Positions 19,748 to 29,198 of a DNA stretch of 33,585 nt are shown here, piece by piece. The DNA lies in the NCBI GenBank assembly GCA_003557545.1, contig PWOD01000134.1:1-33585 (forward strand), read 5' to 3'. The translations under genes were made by a program, and so were the position numbers. The notes under the pieces were generated by a model. It was not told where the DNA came from and did no database searches. It saw nothing but the letters and a program-made list of their open reading frames with translations. Positions within the stretch are counted from its first letter, which is position 1. Each line of letters opens with the position of its first letter. The stretch comes from a bacterium. Lineage in GTDB: Bacteria; T1Sed10-126.

Positions 19748-21126
19748 GATTCCACCTCATTTAACCAGTCAGTTGCTCGTTCAACGGCCTGTTGGACAAC
19801 ACGGGGACCTGTACCACCGATAATTTCCCGGCGTTCCAGACTGGCCTGGGGCTGCAGTAACTGGCGCACCTCATCACCCAACAGAGATGAGGCAGCTGTT
19901 AACTCCTCTGTCGTCAGTTGTTCCAGTTTACGATCAGTTTTACGAGCGAGTTCAACCAGCTGCCGGACAATATTATGGGCCCGGCGAAACTCAACACCAC
20001 GCTCAGTTAAATAATCAGCAAGGTCAGTGGCGGCGAGAAAATTTTTCCCGGCGGCAGCAGCCATTGTATCCCGGTTAAACCGGACAGAACTAACCAGTCG
20101 GGCCAGCAGTGGCAACCAGCTTCTTACCGTATCCAGAGCGATAAACAGATAAAATTTATCCTCTTGAAGATCACGATTATAGGCCAGCGGCTGGGCTTTC
20201 AGGAGGCTCCCCAGTCCCTGGTAGGCGGCCAGTAGACGACCGGCCTGACCACGGATAAGTTCAAGTATATCAGGGTTTTTTTTCTGCGGCATAATACTGC
20301 TGCCGGTCGTAAAACTGTCTTCCAGACGGCAGAACCCGAAAGTGGGAGATGACCAGATAATCCAGTCTTCGCTGAGACGGGAAGCGTGCAGGGCCAATAC
20401 TGTCAGGCCATGCAACAGATCAAAGATAAAATCCCGTTCAGAAACGGTATCGAGGCTATTACGGCTGGGTTCTGCAAAGCCCAGACGACGGGCCAGAAAC
20501 TCACGATCGATGGAGTAGCCACTTCCAGCCAGGGCACCGCTTCCAAGCGGCAGCGTTTTCAGCCCCTGATTACCCCGATCTAGCCGCTGATAATCACGAC
20601 GAAATTTTTCAAAAAAAGCCATAAGGTAATGAGCAAGAGTTACAGGTTGAGCCGGTTGAAGATGGGTAAACCCCGGCAGAACCGTCCGCTGTTCACCAGC
20701 CGCACGATCGACAAAAGCCTGCAGCAGCTGCCGCAGCTCCTGCTTTAATTCGGCCAGCTGATCACGCAGATAGAGTTTAACATCAACCAGGACCTGGTCA
20801 TTCCGCGAGCGTCCGGTGTGCAGACGGGGACCCAGGTCGGGCAGCCGGCTGGTTAACTGCGCCTCAATATTCATATGAATATCTTCCAGCTGGGGATCCA
20901 ACTGCAGCTGACCCCGCTCAATATCAAGTTCTATTTCCCGAAGAGTTTGAGTCACAGTTTGCAGCTCATCAGAGTTATAAATACCGGCTTTTTCCAGAGC
21001 TTCAGCCCAGGCCACAGAACCCTCAATGTCATATTTGAAAAGCCGGCTATCCAGCTCCAGGGAACCGGTAAACTGTAACAGCCCCTGATCCGGCCCGAGT
21101 TCAGCGGATGATTGCCAGAGAGTCAT
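19744..21126 (-). CDS. argH: Argininosuccinate lyase
   Basis: 460 aa; TGSSIMPQKKNPD fumarase/lyase signature, HTGRSRNDQV, YDIEGSVAWAEAL; ATGA overlap with argG. Confidence 0.96.
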   Translation of the reverse strand: MTLWQSSAELGPDQGLLQFTGSLELDSRLFKYDIEGSVAWAEALEKAGIYNSDELQTVTQTLREIELDIERGQLQLDPQLEDIHMNIEAQLTSRLPDLGPRLHTGRSRNDQVLVDVKLYLRDQLAELKQELRQLLQAFVDRAAGEQRTVLPGFTHLQPAQPVTLAHYLMAFFEKFRRDYQRLDRGNQGLKTLPLGSGALAGSGYSIDREFLARRLGFAEPSRNSLDTVSERDFIFDLLHGLTVLALHASRLSEDWIIWSSPTFGFCRLEDSFTTGSSIMPQKKNPDILELIRGQAGRLLAAYQGLGSLLKAQPLAYNRDLQEDKFYLFIALDTVRSWLPLLARLVSSVRFNRDTMAAAAGKNFLAATDLADYLTERGVEFRRAHNIVRQLVELARKTDRKLEQLTTEELTAASSLLGDEVRQLLQPQASLERREIIGGTGPRVVQQAVERATDWLNEVES

Positions 21127-22331
21127 CGACTACGCCGCCGGCCGGCAACTTCGAGGGGAAGTCCCCAGAGTCTAACGAAGCCTGTAGAAAGTGATTGGTC
21201 GAACTGATCACCCTGCTCATAGGTGGAAAGTGCCCGGTCATACAGGGAATGGGGACTACGACGGCCATTTACCACGGCCCGACCTTTATAAAGTTCTATC
21301 CGTACCTCACCCGAGAGATAACGCTGAGCCTGATCGATCAGAGCATCAAAGGCTTCACGCCGTTCAGAAAACCAGAGGCCGTTATAAACCAGCTCTGCAT
21401 AACGGAGGGACAGTTCCTGTAAATAATGGTACAGATCACGTTCCAGCACGAGATCCATCAACGCCTGATGTGCGCTGTGCAGAACCAGTCCAGCCGGGGC
21501 TTCATAAATCTCTCTTGATTTAATTCCGACGAGCCGGTTTTCAACCATATCTATCCGACCTACCCCATGGGCTCCTGCCAGCTTATTCAACTGTTCAATT
21601 AACTCAACCAGAGGGAGTTCCTGCTGATTAAGTTCAACCGGCCGGCCGGCTTCAAATTTCAAGGTTATTTCCTCCGGCTCCTCCGGCGCTTCCGCGGGGG
21701 AGACGGTCATCTGATAGATATCATCCGGGGGCCGCTGCCAGGGATCTTCCAGCGGTCCACATTCAATACTTACTCCCCAGAGATTACGATCATAACTATA
21801 GGGGCTGGCAGCTGTCACCTCGATCGGAATCTTATGTTTTTGTGCATATTCTATCTCAGCCTCACGGGTTTTAAGCTCCCAGTTACGGACCGGAGCCAGC
21901 ACCTCAATATCAGGGGCCAGAGCCCGGGCAGAGACCTCAAATCGAACCTGGTCATTACCTTTACCGGTGCTTCCATGGGCTACGGCATCAGCTTCATATT
22001 TTTCAGCCACCTCAACCAGGTGACGGGAGATCAACGGCCGACCCAGCGCCGTCGCCAGGGGATAACCGTTTTCATAGATTGCCTGGGCCTTAAGCCCCCG
22101 TAAAACATACTGCTCAGCAAACTCCTGGCGGAGATCCTTAATCACAATGTCAGCCGCACCGGCGGCTTCGGCACGGGCGGGAAGCGGTTTAAGGTTTTCT
22201 CCCTGCCCCAGATCGGCTGCAAAGGCAATTACCTCACAACCATAGTTTTCCCGCAACCAGCGAACCATAACTGAAGTATCAAGCCCTCCGCTGAAGGCCA
22301 GTACCACACGGTTTAACCGATCTTTTCCCAT
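21123..22331 (-). CDS. argG: Argininosuccinate synthase
   Basis: 402 aa; VVLAFSGGLDTSVMVRWL ATP motif, HGSTGKGNDQVRFE; strong SD (gaggaggaactagttATG). Confidence 0.97.
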   Translation of the reverse strand: MGKDRLNRVVLAFSGGLDTSVMVRWLRENYGCEVIAFAADLGQGENLKPLPARAEAAGAADIVIKDLRQEFAEQYVLRGLKAQAIYENGYPLATALGRPLISRHLVEVAEKYEADAVAHGSTGKGNDQVRFEVSARALAPDIEVLAPVRNWELKTREAEIEYAQKHKIPIEVTAASPYSYDRNLWGVSIECGPLEDPWQRPPDDIYQMTVSPAEAPEEPEEITLKFEAGRPVELNQQELPLVELIEQLNKLAGAHGVGRIDMVENRLVGIKSREIYEAPAGLVLHSAHQALMDLVLERDLYHYLQELSLRYAELVYNGLWFSERREAFDALIDQAQRYLSGEVRIELYKGRAVVNGRRSPHSLYDRALSTYEQGDQFDQSLSTGFVRLWGLPLEVAGRRRSR

Positions 22332-22373
22332 AACTAGTTCCTCCTCTTAAAAACTGTTTTTAAAGCTATCTTT

Positions 22374-23198
22374 TTACTGTTCATCCCGAAACTTTTGCCG
22401 GGCCAGCAGCTGTATGCTGATCTGCAAAAGTTTTATAAGATTTTGATGCCGCTGTTCAACAACCAGTTCGGGCGCTGCCCGGCCATCTCCACCCTCCAGT
22501 GGGGGCAACAGCAACCCGAGGTTTTCTCCGGCCTCCTCCAATCGCCGGGTAAAACCGGGAATCCGACGAGCTCCCCTTCCCAGACATAAAATATCTCCGG
22601 TACGGAGCGGGTGGCTGAGAGAAAGTGGAAAAACCTCTCCGCCTCGCTCCCGAACTGAACGAAGCAAGAGCGGGTCAACCGGACAGCCCGGTAAAATTCG
22701 TAATGCCAGTTTAAAATCGAGAGCCAGACTGAGCCGCATTAAACTGTACAGATAGGGGCCGGGGCGACCGGCGTAACAGAGCTTTTCGACCTGCCCAATT
22801 TTCTGTTTAATTGTATAATAATCCGCCAGAACCTGACAGGGGGCAGCCCAGTCAGTTCCAAGATTTAACAGCGGCCGGCGAGATTTCATTGCCAGCTCCT
22901 CGGCCAGCCGGTGGCGGGAAAATTGAGCCAGACATACAACCCCTTCGGGCAGAGTTTCAGAGATAGTTTGAACTGCCTGTTCATCCCGAATTGTTGGACC
23001 AATCGCCCGGATATGCTGCTTACCGATCACGGCCAAAAGAAGCTCCCGGAGCAGGCTTGAATCCGCGGCCAGCCAGAGCGGAACCGTAACTTCAGAGTCC
23101 ACCCTGTCCAGCTGCTCCAACAGCCGGGCAAGAGAGCCGGGAGTTAAAAACTCAAGGCTCAGCAGATGGGGAGGAAACTCAATGCCGGTTCTACTCAT
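22374..23198 (-). CDS. Divergent ornithine/aspartate carbamoyltransferase-like protein, probably lacking canonical catalytic motifs
   Basis: 274 aa. HLLSLEFLTPGSLARLLEQL resembles the OTC N-terminus and NLGTDWAAPCQVLADYYTIKQKIG resembles OTC ..LTD..HPCQALADL.TI..K.G. No S-T-R-T-R phosphate-binding motif. Start overlaps the stop of the upstream gene by 8 nt. Confidence 0.7.
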   Translation of the reverse strand: MSRTGIEFPPHLLSLEFLTPGSLARLLEQLDRVDSEVTVPLWLAADSSLLRELLLAVIGKQHIRAIGPTIRDEQAVQTISETLPEGVVCLAQFSRHRLAEELAMKSRRPLLNLGTDWAAPCQVLADYYTIKQKIGQVEKLCYAGRPGPYLYSLMRLSLALDFKLALRILPGCPVDPLLLRSVRERGGEVFPLSLSHPLRTGDILCLGRGARRIPGFTRRLEEAGENLGLLLPPLEGGDGRAAPELVVEQRHQNLIKLLQISIQLLARQKFRDEQ

Positions 23199-24294
23199 TC
23201 AGCAATTTTTTCATAATTGTTATCCGCTTATCAGCCTGTTCGACCAGCGCGGCCTGACTATCAGCCTGGTCCCCCAGCTTCTGCCAGCGGTCCAGATAAA
23301 GCTGGTACAGCTGTTCAACCTCAGATCGTTCAATGAAAGGCCACACCTTCCGCCGGCTCTGATATAGCTGATCCAGCTCCTGGTAATCAGTTTCCGGCCA
23401 GCGCTGATGATAGGCCTGTTCCAGCGTTAACCCTGAATTTTTTAACTGTTCCCAGTATTCAATAACCTCATCCACATGTTCTCGATAGGTAAAAGATTTA
23501 GCTCCAAGATCATAAATTGCACAGCGTTCCAGTGGAATATGCAGCCGATCATAAATTGTTTTTTCATATTCGGGAGCCAGTACTGCCGGAGCCCGCAGAA
23601 GATCGGTTCCGGGCAGGGCAATCGTCAGATTCATATCTTCCGAGGCCAGCTTAAACCTTCCTTCAATATAAAATACCATGGTTCGGTTATACTCAAACCG
23701 GTCACTAAACCGCTGATGAAACTTTTCCATGATCTCCCGGGCCTGCCGGCAGCCAATGGTAAAAATAACAAGATTCTTCACCGAAGCTTCAGTTTCAGAT
23801 GCATGGTTGTATAAAACTTCCAGACCATTTTCCATTGTTGAACCGGTAGCAATACAATCGCCAATCAAAACAGTGGAGCCCGCTTTATAATCGATCTTTC
23901 TGTACTGGTCCTGTTTAATTTTCCAGCGTTTACCCCGCTGATAACGCTGTGAGGTCATGTAGGCACAATACTGACGAGAAAAACCATACGCTTCATGTAA
24001 GGCCTCCCGCAGCTGAAAGTTTAATCCCCCGCGAAGAAAATGCAGGACACAGCAGTTCAACGGACTGCCCTCGCCGATCAGCTGTTTAAGGGGCGAGAGT
24101 TGAAAAAGTCGCGCCTTAGCCCGCCGCATACCAAGTGGAAAATCCATCCCCACCAGTTCTGGCCGGTTACAGATCTCCCGGGTTTCCGGGGTAGAGAAGA
24201 TATATTCTTCAACACCGTTATCCGTGGTTTCCGGTTCAAGCAATCGATACAAACTAATTTTTTCATCCCTGTGCAAAGCTTCCAGATGGGCCAT
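23191..24294 (-). CDS. Phosphoribosyltransferase-like protein (PRTase fold)
   Basis: 367 aa. HFLRGGLNFQLREAL resembles a PRTase RGG/RPG strand-turn; TVLIGDCIATGSTM resembles the PRPP-binding loop (VLVVDDVIATGGT). SD aggagg + 7 nt + ATG. Confidence 0.65.
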   Translation of the reverse strand: MAHLEALHRDEKISLYRLLEPETTDNGVEEYIFSTPETREICNRPELVGMDFPLGMRRAKARLFQLSPLKQLIGEGSPLNCCVLHFLRGGLNFQLREALHEAYGFSRQYCAYMTSQRYQRGKRWKIKQDQYRKIDYKAGSTVLIGDCIATGSTMENGLEVLYNHASETEASVKNLVIFTIGCRQAREIMEKFHQRFSDRFEYNRTMVFYIEGRFKLASEDMNLTIALPGTDLLRAPAVLAPEYEKTIYDRLHIPLERCAIYDLGAKSFTYREHVDEVIEYWEQLKNSGLTLEQAYHQRWPETDYQELDQLYQSRRKVWPFIERSEVEQLYQLYLDRWQKLGDQADSQAALVEQADKRITIMKKLLNE

Positions 24295-24398
24295 ATTGAT
24301 TCCTCCTGTGAAATACTGTAATTTAATTAATCAGCAGTTAAAATCGAGACTGTTCGGTGCAATGAACTCAGATCCAAGCAGCCCGGTTTACCCCGCTG

Positions 24399-24427
24399 AT
24401 TATAACCGTTAAAGCAGTTTTTAAAAA
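24399..24427 (-). promoter_or_regulatory. Possible promoter for the PRTase-like/OTC-like/arg/lys/dap operon
   Basis: Perfect TATAAT on minus (plus attata 24399-24404) in the 194-bp gap upstream of the PRTase-like gene; the -35 at 17-nt spacing is poor (TTTTTA). Confidence 0.3.
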
Positions 24428-24488
24428 GATTTTCACCGGTAGAATAGTGAAAAAACAGCAGAACTGTAGGGCGACCAGAAGGGATTAA

Positions 24489-25232
24489 TTAAAATCTATT
24501 GCGCCAGGCTCTCAACTGCAAAAAAATTTCCCGGTCAGAAGCACCGGTTAAGTCGGGTAGCTGATTTTTTAAACAATCAGTAGAAAAACGAAAAAATGGA
24601 TTATAGCACTTTTCCTCGGCCAGATTGGAGGAAGGCTCAATATTCTGTTGAGAGTCCTGCTCAACCTCCTGAAGCTTATCTCTGGCAGCTTGATTGTCCG
24701 GCTCCAGGGAGAGAGCAAACCGAAGATTTTTATGGGCATAATCATGTCCGGGATAAACCCGCAACTGCTCCGGTAAATTAATCAGTTTACGGCTGAAAGT
24801 TTCATATAGCTGACCGGTATTCCCACCAGCCAGAGGATTTCCACAACCGGCCAAAAAGAGCGTATCCCCGGTTATCAACCAGTCTTCGCCCTGCAAACAG
24901 ATACTATCAGGAGTATGACCGGGTGTATGGATGATAGTAATCCCAAGGTTAGAAAGCCGAATTGTCTCACCATCAGCCAGCGGCCGGTCGGTCTGATCAA
25001 GATCAGGATGGGCCGCGACAGACAGAGCCCAGCGCTGCCGAAAGCTGCGATTGGCCGACGTATGATCGGAATGGGAATGGGTATTAATCAGCAGCCGCGG
25101 TTCTAATTGCTGACGGTCAAGATAGTCATCGACCGCCTGTTCAGCCACAGGATCAACTAAGACTGCCGGACCCGGACTATCCTGATAGATGACATAGGAG
25201 TAGTTATCACCCCGGCGCAGCTGTTTTATCAC
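24489..25232 (-). CDS. Metallo-beta-lactamase-fold hydrolase, hydroxyacylglutathione hydrolase (glyoxalase II)-like
   Basis: 247 aa; NTHSHSDHTSA metal motif, HTPGHTPDSICL, TGDTLFLAGCGNPLAGG, VYPGHDYAHKNLRFALSLEPDN. GTG start overlaps the preceding TGA. Confidence 0.88.
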   Translation of the reverse strand: MIKQLRRGDNYSYVIYQDSPGPAVLVDPVAEQAVDDYLDRQQLEPRLLINTHSHSDHTSANRSFRQRWALSVAAHPDLDQTDRPLADGETIRLSNLGITIIHTPGHTPDSICLQGEDWLITGDTLFLAGCGNPLAGGNTGQLYETFSRKLINLPEQLRVYPGHDYAHKNLRFALSLEPDNQAARDKLQEVEQDSQQNIEPSSNLAEEKCYNPFFRFSTDCLKNQLPDLTGASDREIFLQLRAWRNRF

Positions 25233-25636
25233 CGGTCGCCATCACCCTCCAACAGCGCCCGCGCCTGATGGGGATCGCCCGTGCGGATTACCATTAAACC
25301 TTTTTTCTGGGCGGGCATCCCGGTACAGTAGGCATACTCAATATTAATCCCATGCTCTGCCAGTTTTGTAGAAAGTTCGGCCAGAGCTCCCGGTTTATTT
25401 TCCAGACTAACCACCAGGACATCATTTTCTACTACTAACAGCCCCTTTTCCTCCAGTTGATGAACCGCTTTGCCAGGCTTATCGACCAGCATTCTAACAA
25501 CCGCATGATCAACCGTATCGGAAACGGTCATCGCCAGAATATTAATCTCCCGGTCCCGTAAATTCTTACTGATATCTGCCAGCGTTCCCGGCCGGTTGGC
25601 CAGAAAAATTGAGATCTGTTTACGAACGTTAACCAC
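25229..25636 (-). CDS. Tandem ACT-domain protein
   Basis: Two ACT-like halves: KQISIFLANRPGTLADISKNLRDREINILAMTVSD and DVLVVSLENKPGALAELSTKLAEHGINIEYAYC. The track ATG at 25657 contains the SD (AAAGGAG) in its own codons; GTG at 25636 (VVNVRKQ..) follows that SD at good spacing. Confidence 0.85.
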   Translation of the reverse strand: MVNVRKQISIFLANRPGTLADISKNLRDREINILAMTVSDTVDHAVVRMLVDKPGKAVHQLEEKGLLVVENDVLVVSLENKPGALAELSTKLAEHGINIEYAYCTGMPAQKKGLMVIRTGDPHQARALLEGDGDR

Positions 25637-25778
25637 GCCGATCACTCCTTTTAGCATAATATATTGATTAGCAGCTACCTTAACTATAGTATCTATCCGG
25701 CAGTTTTGAAAGTTTATTTATTTTTTATGAGATTAACCTGCAGCAGAACAGCCTTGTGGTTGATTGAACGGTCGAAAC

Positions 25779-28700
25779 TCACTCCCGGGAGTTGAACAGA
25801 GCCAGATGGCCGGGACCCAGTATACCCTGCAGCCGTTGGGCCAGGGCAGCTTCCAGACAGACATTCTGAGTAAGTTTTAAAAAAACCTGCTCATTCTGAT
25901 GATTAACAACAAGCCGAACCGGCGATTCACCGGGGAACTCAACCAGCTGTTCCTGGATCTTTCGCAACTGATCAATGCGCTGATGTTCGGTTAAATAGAT
26001 GTTCAACCCGGGGAGAAAATCAGCTGACAGCGGCTGGAGATCTTTTATCCTCCAGCCGGTTGGAACAGACTCCATCTCACAGAGCACAACCCGCTGTTTA
26101 ACAGATTCCTGAGGAGCGGTCGGCAAAAGGGGAAAACTCTGTTCCTGCTGTTCACCGAGCAACTGCAGCTGCTCCCGGGACTGACCGGAGCAGAAAGCAA
26201 TCAGCTGAGCCGGGGCGACCAATCCCGCAACAGTAAAATTTTCTTGCTGCAGCAGCTCAACTCGGCCCGGAGTCAATAACTCCACAAGATGAAGGAATTT
26301 TTCCAGCGGATGACCTTCCGAATAATATCCAAGAACATCCCGTGCGGCCCGAGAACGCTGTTGGAAACTCCAGCCAGAACCGCTGGGAGGAACAAGTTTT
26401 TCCAGCTTCCGACCGGAGGCCTGAAAAAGATTTTCCTGCCCCGACCGTTGTTCACTATAGAGGGTTTGTCCCCGGCGCAAAAGATCCTCAGCATAATCAA
26501 CAAGCCCGGCCCGGGCAAGTTTAAAGGGATCAAAATATCCGGCTGCAGCTAGCGAGCGGAAACTTTCGAGGGTTAAATTTCGAGGGTTGAGCCGGGAAAA
26601 AAAATCAGTCAGATCATCAAACGGCTGTTTATCCTGCTCCTGCTCAATTCTCCGGGCCAACCTGGAACCAATATTTTTAATTCCACTCAATCCATACCTG
26701 ACCCCGTGCGAGGCAACTGAAAATTCAGCGCCAGAACTGTTAATTCGAGGGGGACAGAGCTGTAAACCATCACTCTCCATGGCCCGGGCGATTCGACCGA
26801 TTCGATCGCGATCGTGCGATTTAACCGTACATAGAGCGGCATAAAACTCCCGGGGGTAGTGGGCCTTAAGGTAGGCGGTGCGGAAGGTGATTTCAGCATA
26901 GGCAGCACTATGGGAACGATTAAACCCATACTGAGCAAAATTAGCCAGGGTGGAGAACAGCTGTTGAAGCCAGTTTTGATCATAACCGGCAGCCACTCCC
27001 CCTTCGATAAACTCCGTTTCCAGTGAAGCCATCAACTGCGGATTTTTTTTGCCCATGGCCCGGCGGAACAGATCAGCTCGAGACCAGCTAAAACCAGCAA
27101 CCACCCGGGCAATCTCCATAACCTGTTCCTGGTAGATTATTATTCCATAGGTATCCTCCAGAACTGGCTGCAGGTCAGGATGAGGATATTCAACCGGTTC
27201 ATCATTACTGCGGCGACGCAGGTAACTATCCACCATTCCCGACTGCAGTGGACCGGGCCGATAAAGTGCCAGGCAGGCCATCAGATCGGCCTTGGTGCGG
27301 GGTTCAACCCGCCGCACGAGATCCCGACAGCCGGCAGTTTCAAACTGGAATATTCCCTCCAGTGAGCCTTCCATCAAGAGCTTTCTTACAGAAGAATCAA
27401 GCCGGGTTATGTTTTCCAGACGAGGTCGGGAAGCGGCAGGAATCCGCTCCAGAGTCAACTCCAGAAGGGTCAGGGTTGTCAACCCGAGAATATCGAGTTT
27501 CAAATAGCCCAGGTTGTTAAGATCATACATATCAAACTGGGCGGCGGGCAGCCCCCCCTGGCTATCCCGATAGACCGGCAGCTGACGATCAAGCTCTTCG
27601 TTACCAATGACCAGACCGGCGGCATGAATCGAGGAGTTGCGCACAAGACCTTCGAGTTTTTTTGCCTGGTCATACCAATCTTCCAACCCCTCCTCCTGTT
27701 TGAGAGCAGCCTCCAGCTGTTCAAACCTCCGGGGCAGCTGATCCAGGGAAAAATCGCTATCGGCGGGAAAATAATTAAGCAGCCGGTTAATTTTCTCCTG
27801 GGGTTCCCCCCGGATTCTCCCGAGATCACGCAGAGCTGTCCGGGCCTTAATTCGATTAAATGTTATGATCTGCAGGACAGAACTATCACCAAACCGCCGG
27901 CGGATATAATCGATAACCTCATCCCGACGGCGATCGGCAAAATCAAGATCAATGTCAGGCATTTCGCGGCGCTCATCGTTTAAAAATCGTTCAAAAATCA
28001 GGTCATGTTGAAAAGGATCGATTTCAGTGATCCCCAGCAGGTAAGCAATCAGGGCACCGGCCGCCGAGCCGCGGCCCGGTCCCACAGCAATACCGGTTTT
28101 ACGGGCCCAGTTAACAATATCAGCAACAATTAAAAAATAATCCGAAAATCCCCTGCTGATTATAACCTTCAGCTCATGCTCCAGCCGTTCAACCGCCTGT
28201 TCCCGGGAAGCAGCCAGAGATTTTTCGTCAACTGCTTCACGGCAGAGTTGTTCCAAATATTCAGCCGAATCACGGGATTCCGGGCAGGGATAAGAGGGTA
28301 ACTTATGATTATCTTCCCGCAGCTCAAAATAACAGCGGCGGGCCAGACGCTCGGTCAAATCCAGGCGGTGAGACTGTTCACCCAACCAGCTGCGCATCTG
28401 CTGTTCATCGGCGATAAACTGCTGCCGGCGATAGGCCGGCAGCTCAGCCATCTCCGCCAGTCGGAGGTTTTCCTGAACCGCAATTCGCAGCCGTAAAACT
28501 TCTGAATCAGTTCTGTCAGGATAGTAGGCCGGATGGGTTATTATGGTTTCAATATCCAGTTCATCGGCCAGCCGGAGATATTGTCGTTCCCGGTCGGACA
28601 GTTGATCATAAAGGGGTAATTCAAAATAAAACCGGTCTTTATAAAGTTGTTTAGCCCGAACGAGAGCTTGTTTCAAATCATCCGGATCGCTCTGCCAGGG

Positions 28701-29120
28701 AGGAGCTCCCAGGTGACTCTCCGGCCCCAGCACAAACAGCCCGTCAAGCTTTTCGGCCAGTCGTTCCCGGGTGACAAAGAGGCCGCGCTGCGGACGTTTT
28801 TGATAACTTTCTGCCAGCAGCTGACAGAGGTTACTGTATCCCTGCTGATTTTCCACCAGAATCCGCAAAGCCCGATTAGCTCGATAGAGATCAGGAACAT
28901 TCTCTTTACCAATAATCAACTCAATGCCAATCACCGGTTTAATCCCCCGGGCGAAGGCCTGTTGTTGAAATTTATAAGCAGCAAATAGATTATGGCGATC
29001 CAGCAGCCCACACAACTCAATACCCTGCTCTTTAAGCTTTTCAAGGTACTGCACGATCCCCATACAACCATCCTCAAGGCTGTATTCAGAATGTGCATGG
29101 AGACAGGCATAACCGCTCAT
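25779..29120 (-). CDS. dnaE: DNA polymerase III subunit alpha
   Basis: N-terminal PHP-like HAHSEYSLEDG; GPGRGSAAGALIAYLLGITEIDP; PDIDLDFADRRRDEVIDYI catalytic motif; FNRSHSAAYAEITFRTAYLKAHYP. ATG at 29120 has GGGAGG + 6 nt; the track start (29309) adds 63 implausible residues. Confidence 0.94.
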   Translation of the reverse strand: MSGYACLHAHSEYSLEDGCMGIVQYLEKLKEQGIELCGLLDRHNLFAAYKFQQQAFARGIKPVIGIELIIGKENVPDLYRANRALRILVENQQGYSNLCQLLAESYQKRPQRGLFVTRERLAEKLDGLFVLGPESHLGAPPWQSDPDDLKQALVRAKQLYKDRFYFELPLYDQLSDRERQYLRLADELDIETIITHPAYYPDRTDSEVLRLRIAVQENLRLAEMAELPAYRRQQFIADEQQMRSWLGEQSHRLDLTERLARRCYFELREDNHKLPSYPCPESRDSAEYLEQLCREAVDEKSLAASREQAVERLEHELKVIISRGFSDYFLIVADIVNWARKTGIAVGPGRGSAAGALIAYLLGITEIDPFQHDLIFERFLNDERREMPDIDLDFADRRRDEVIDYIRRRFGDSSVLQIITFNRIKARTALRDLGRIRGEPQEKINRLLNYFPADSDFSLDQLPRRFEQLEAALKQEEGLEDWYDQAKKLEGLVRNSSIHAAGLVIGNEELDRQLPVYRDSQGGLPAAQFDMYDLNNLGYLKLDILGLTTLTLLELTLERIPAASRPRLENITRLDSSVRKLLMEGSLEGIFQFETAGCRDLVRRVEPRTKADLMACLALYRPGPLQSGMVDSYLRRRSNDEPVEYPHPDLQPVLEDTYGIIIYQEQVMEIARVVAGFSWSRADLFRRAMGKKNPQLMASLETEFIEGGVAAGYDQNWLQQLFSTLANFAQYGFNRSHSAAYAEITFRTAYLKAHYPREFYAALCTVKSHDRDRIGRIARAMESDGLQLCPPRINSSGAEFSVASHGVRYGLSGIKNIGSRLARRIEQEQDKQPFDDLTDFFSRLNPRNLTLESFRSLAAAGYFDPFKLARAGLVDYAEDLLRRGQTLYSEQRSGQENLFQASGRKLEKLVPPSGSGWSFQQRSRAARDVLGYYSEGHPLEKFLHLVELLTPGRVELLQQENFTVAGLVAPAQLIAFCSGQSREQLQLLGEQQEQSFPLLPTAPQESVKQRVVLCEMESVPTGWRIKDLQPLSADFLPGLNIYLTEHQRIDQLRKIQEQLVEFPGESPVRLVVNHQNEQVFLKLTQNVCLEAALAQRLQGILGPGHLALFNSRE

Positions 29121-29160
29121 AATATTCCTCCCGCTATAAGCTATTTTTCTCCCCGGCTCA

Positions 29161-29179
29161 GGAAAAAGTTGATTTTTCC
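29161..29179. repeat. Inverted repeat between divergent dnaE and pduS-like genes
   Basis: GGAAAAA-gttga-TTTTTCC, flanked by ctcag (29157-29161) and ctgag (29184-29188). Confidence 0.6.
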
Positions 29180-29198
29180 CAGACTGAGAAGCTATTAT

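Noticed and set aside
17254-28988. Plus-strand ORFs opposite dapB, dapA, lysA, argH, argG, OTC-like, PRTase-like and dnaE
   Set aside because: Antisense to well-supported genes; no family motifs.
28992-29198. N-terminal extension of pduS-like ORF in the track
   Set aside because: Would overlap the 5' end of dnaE antisense; homology to PduS begins only near AGIVGAGGAG.
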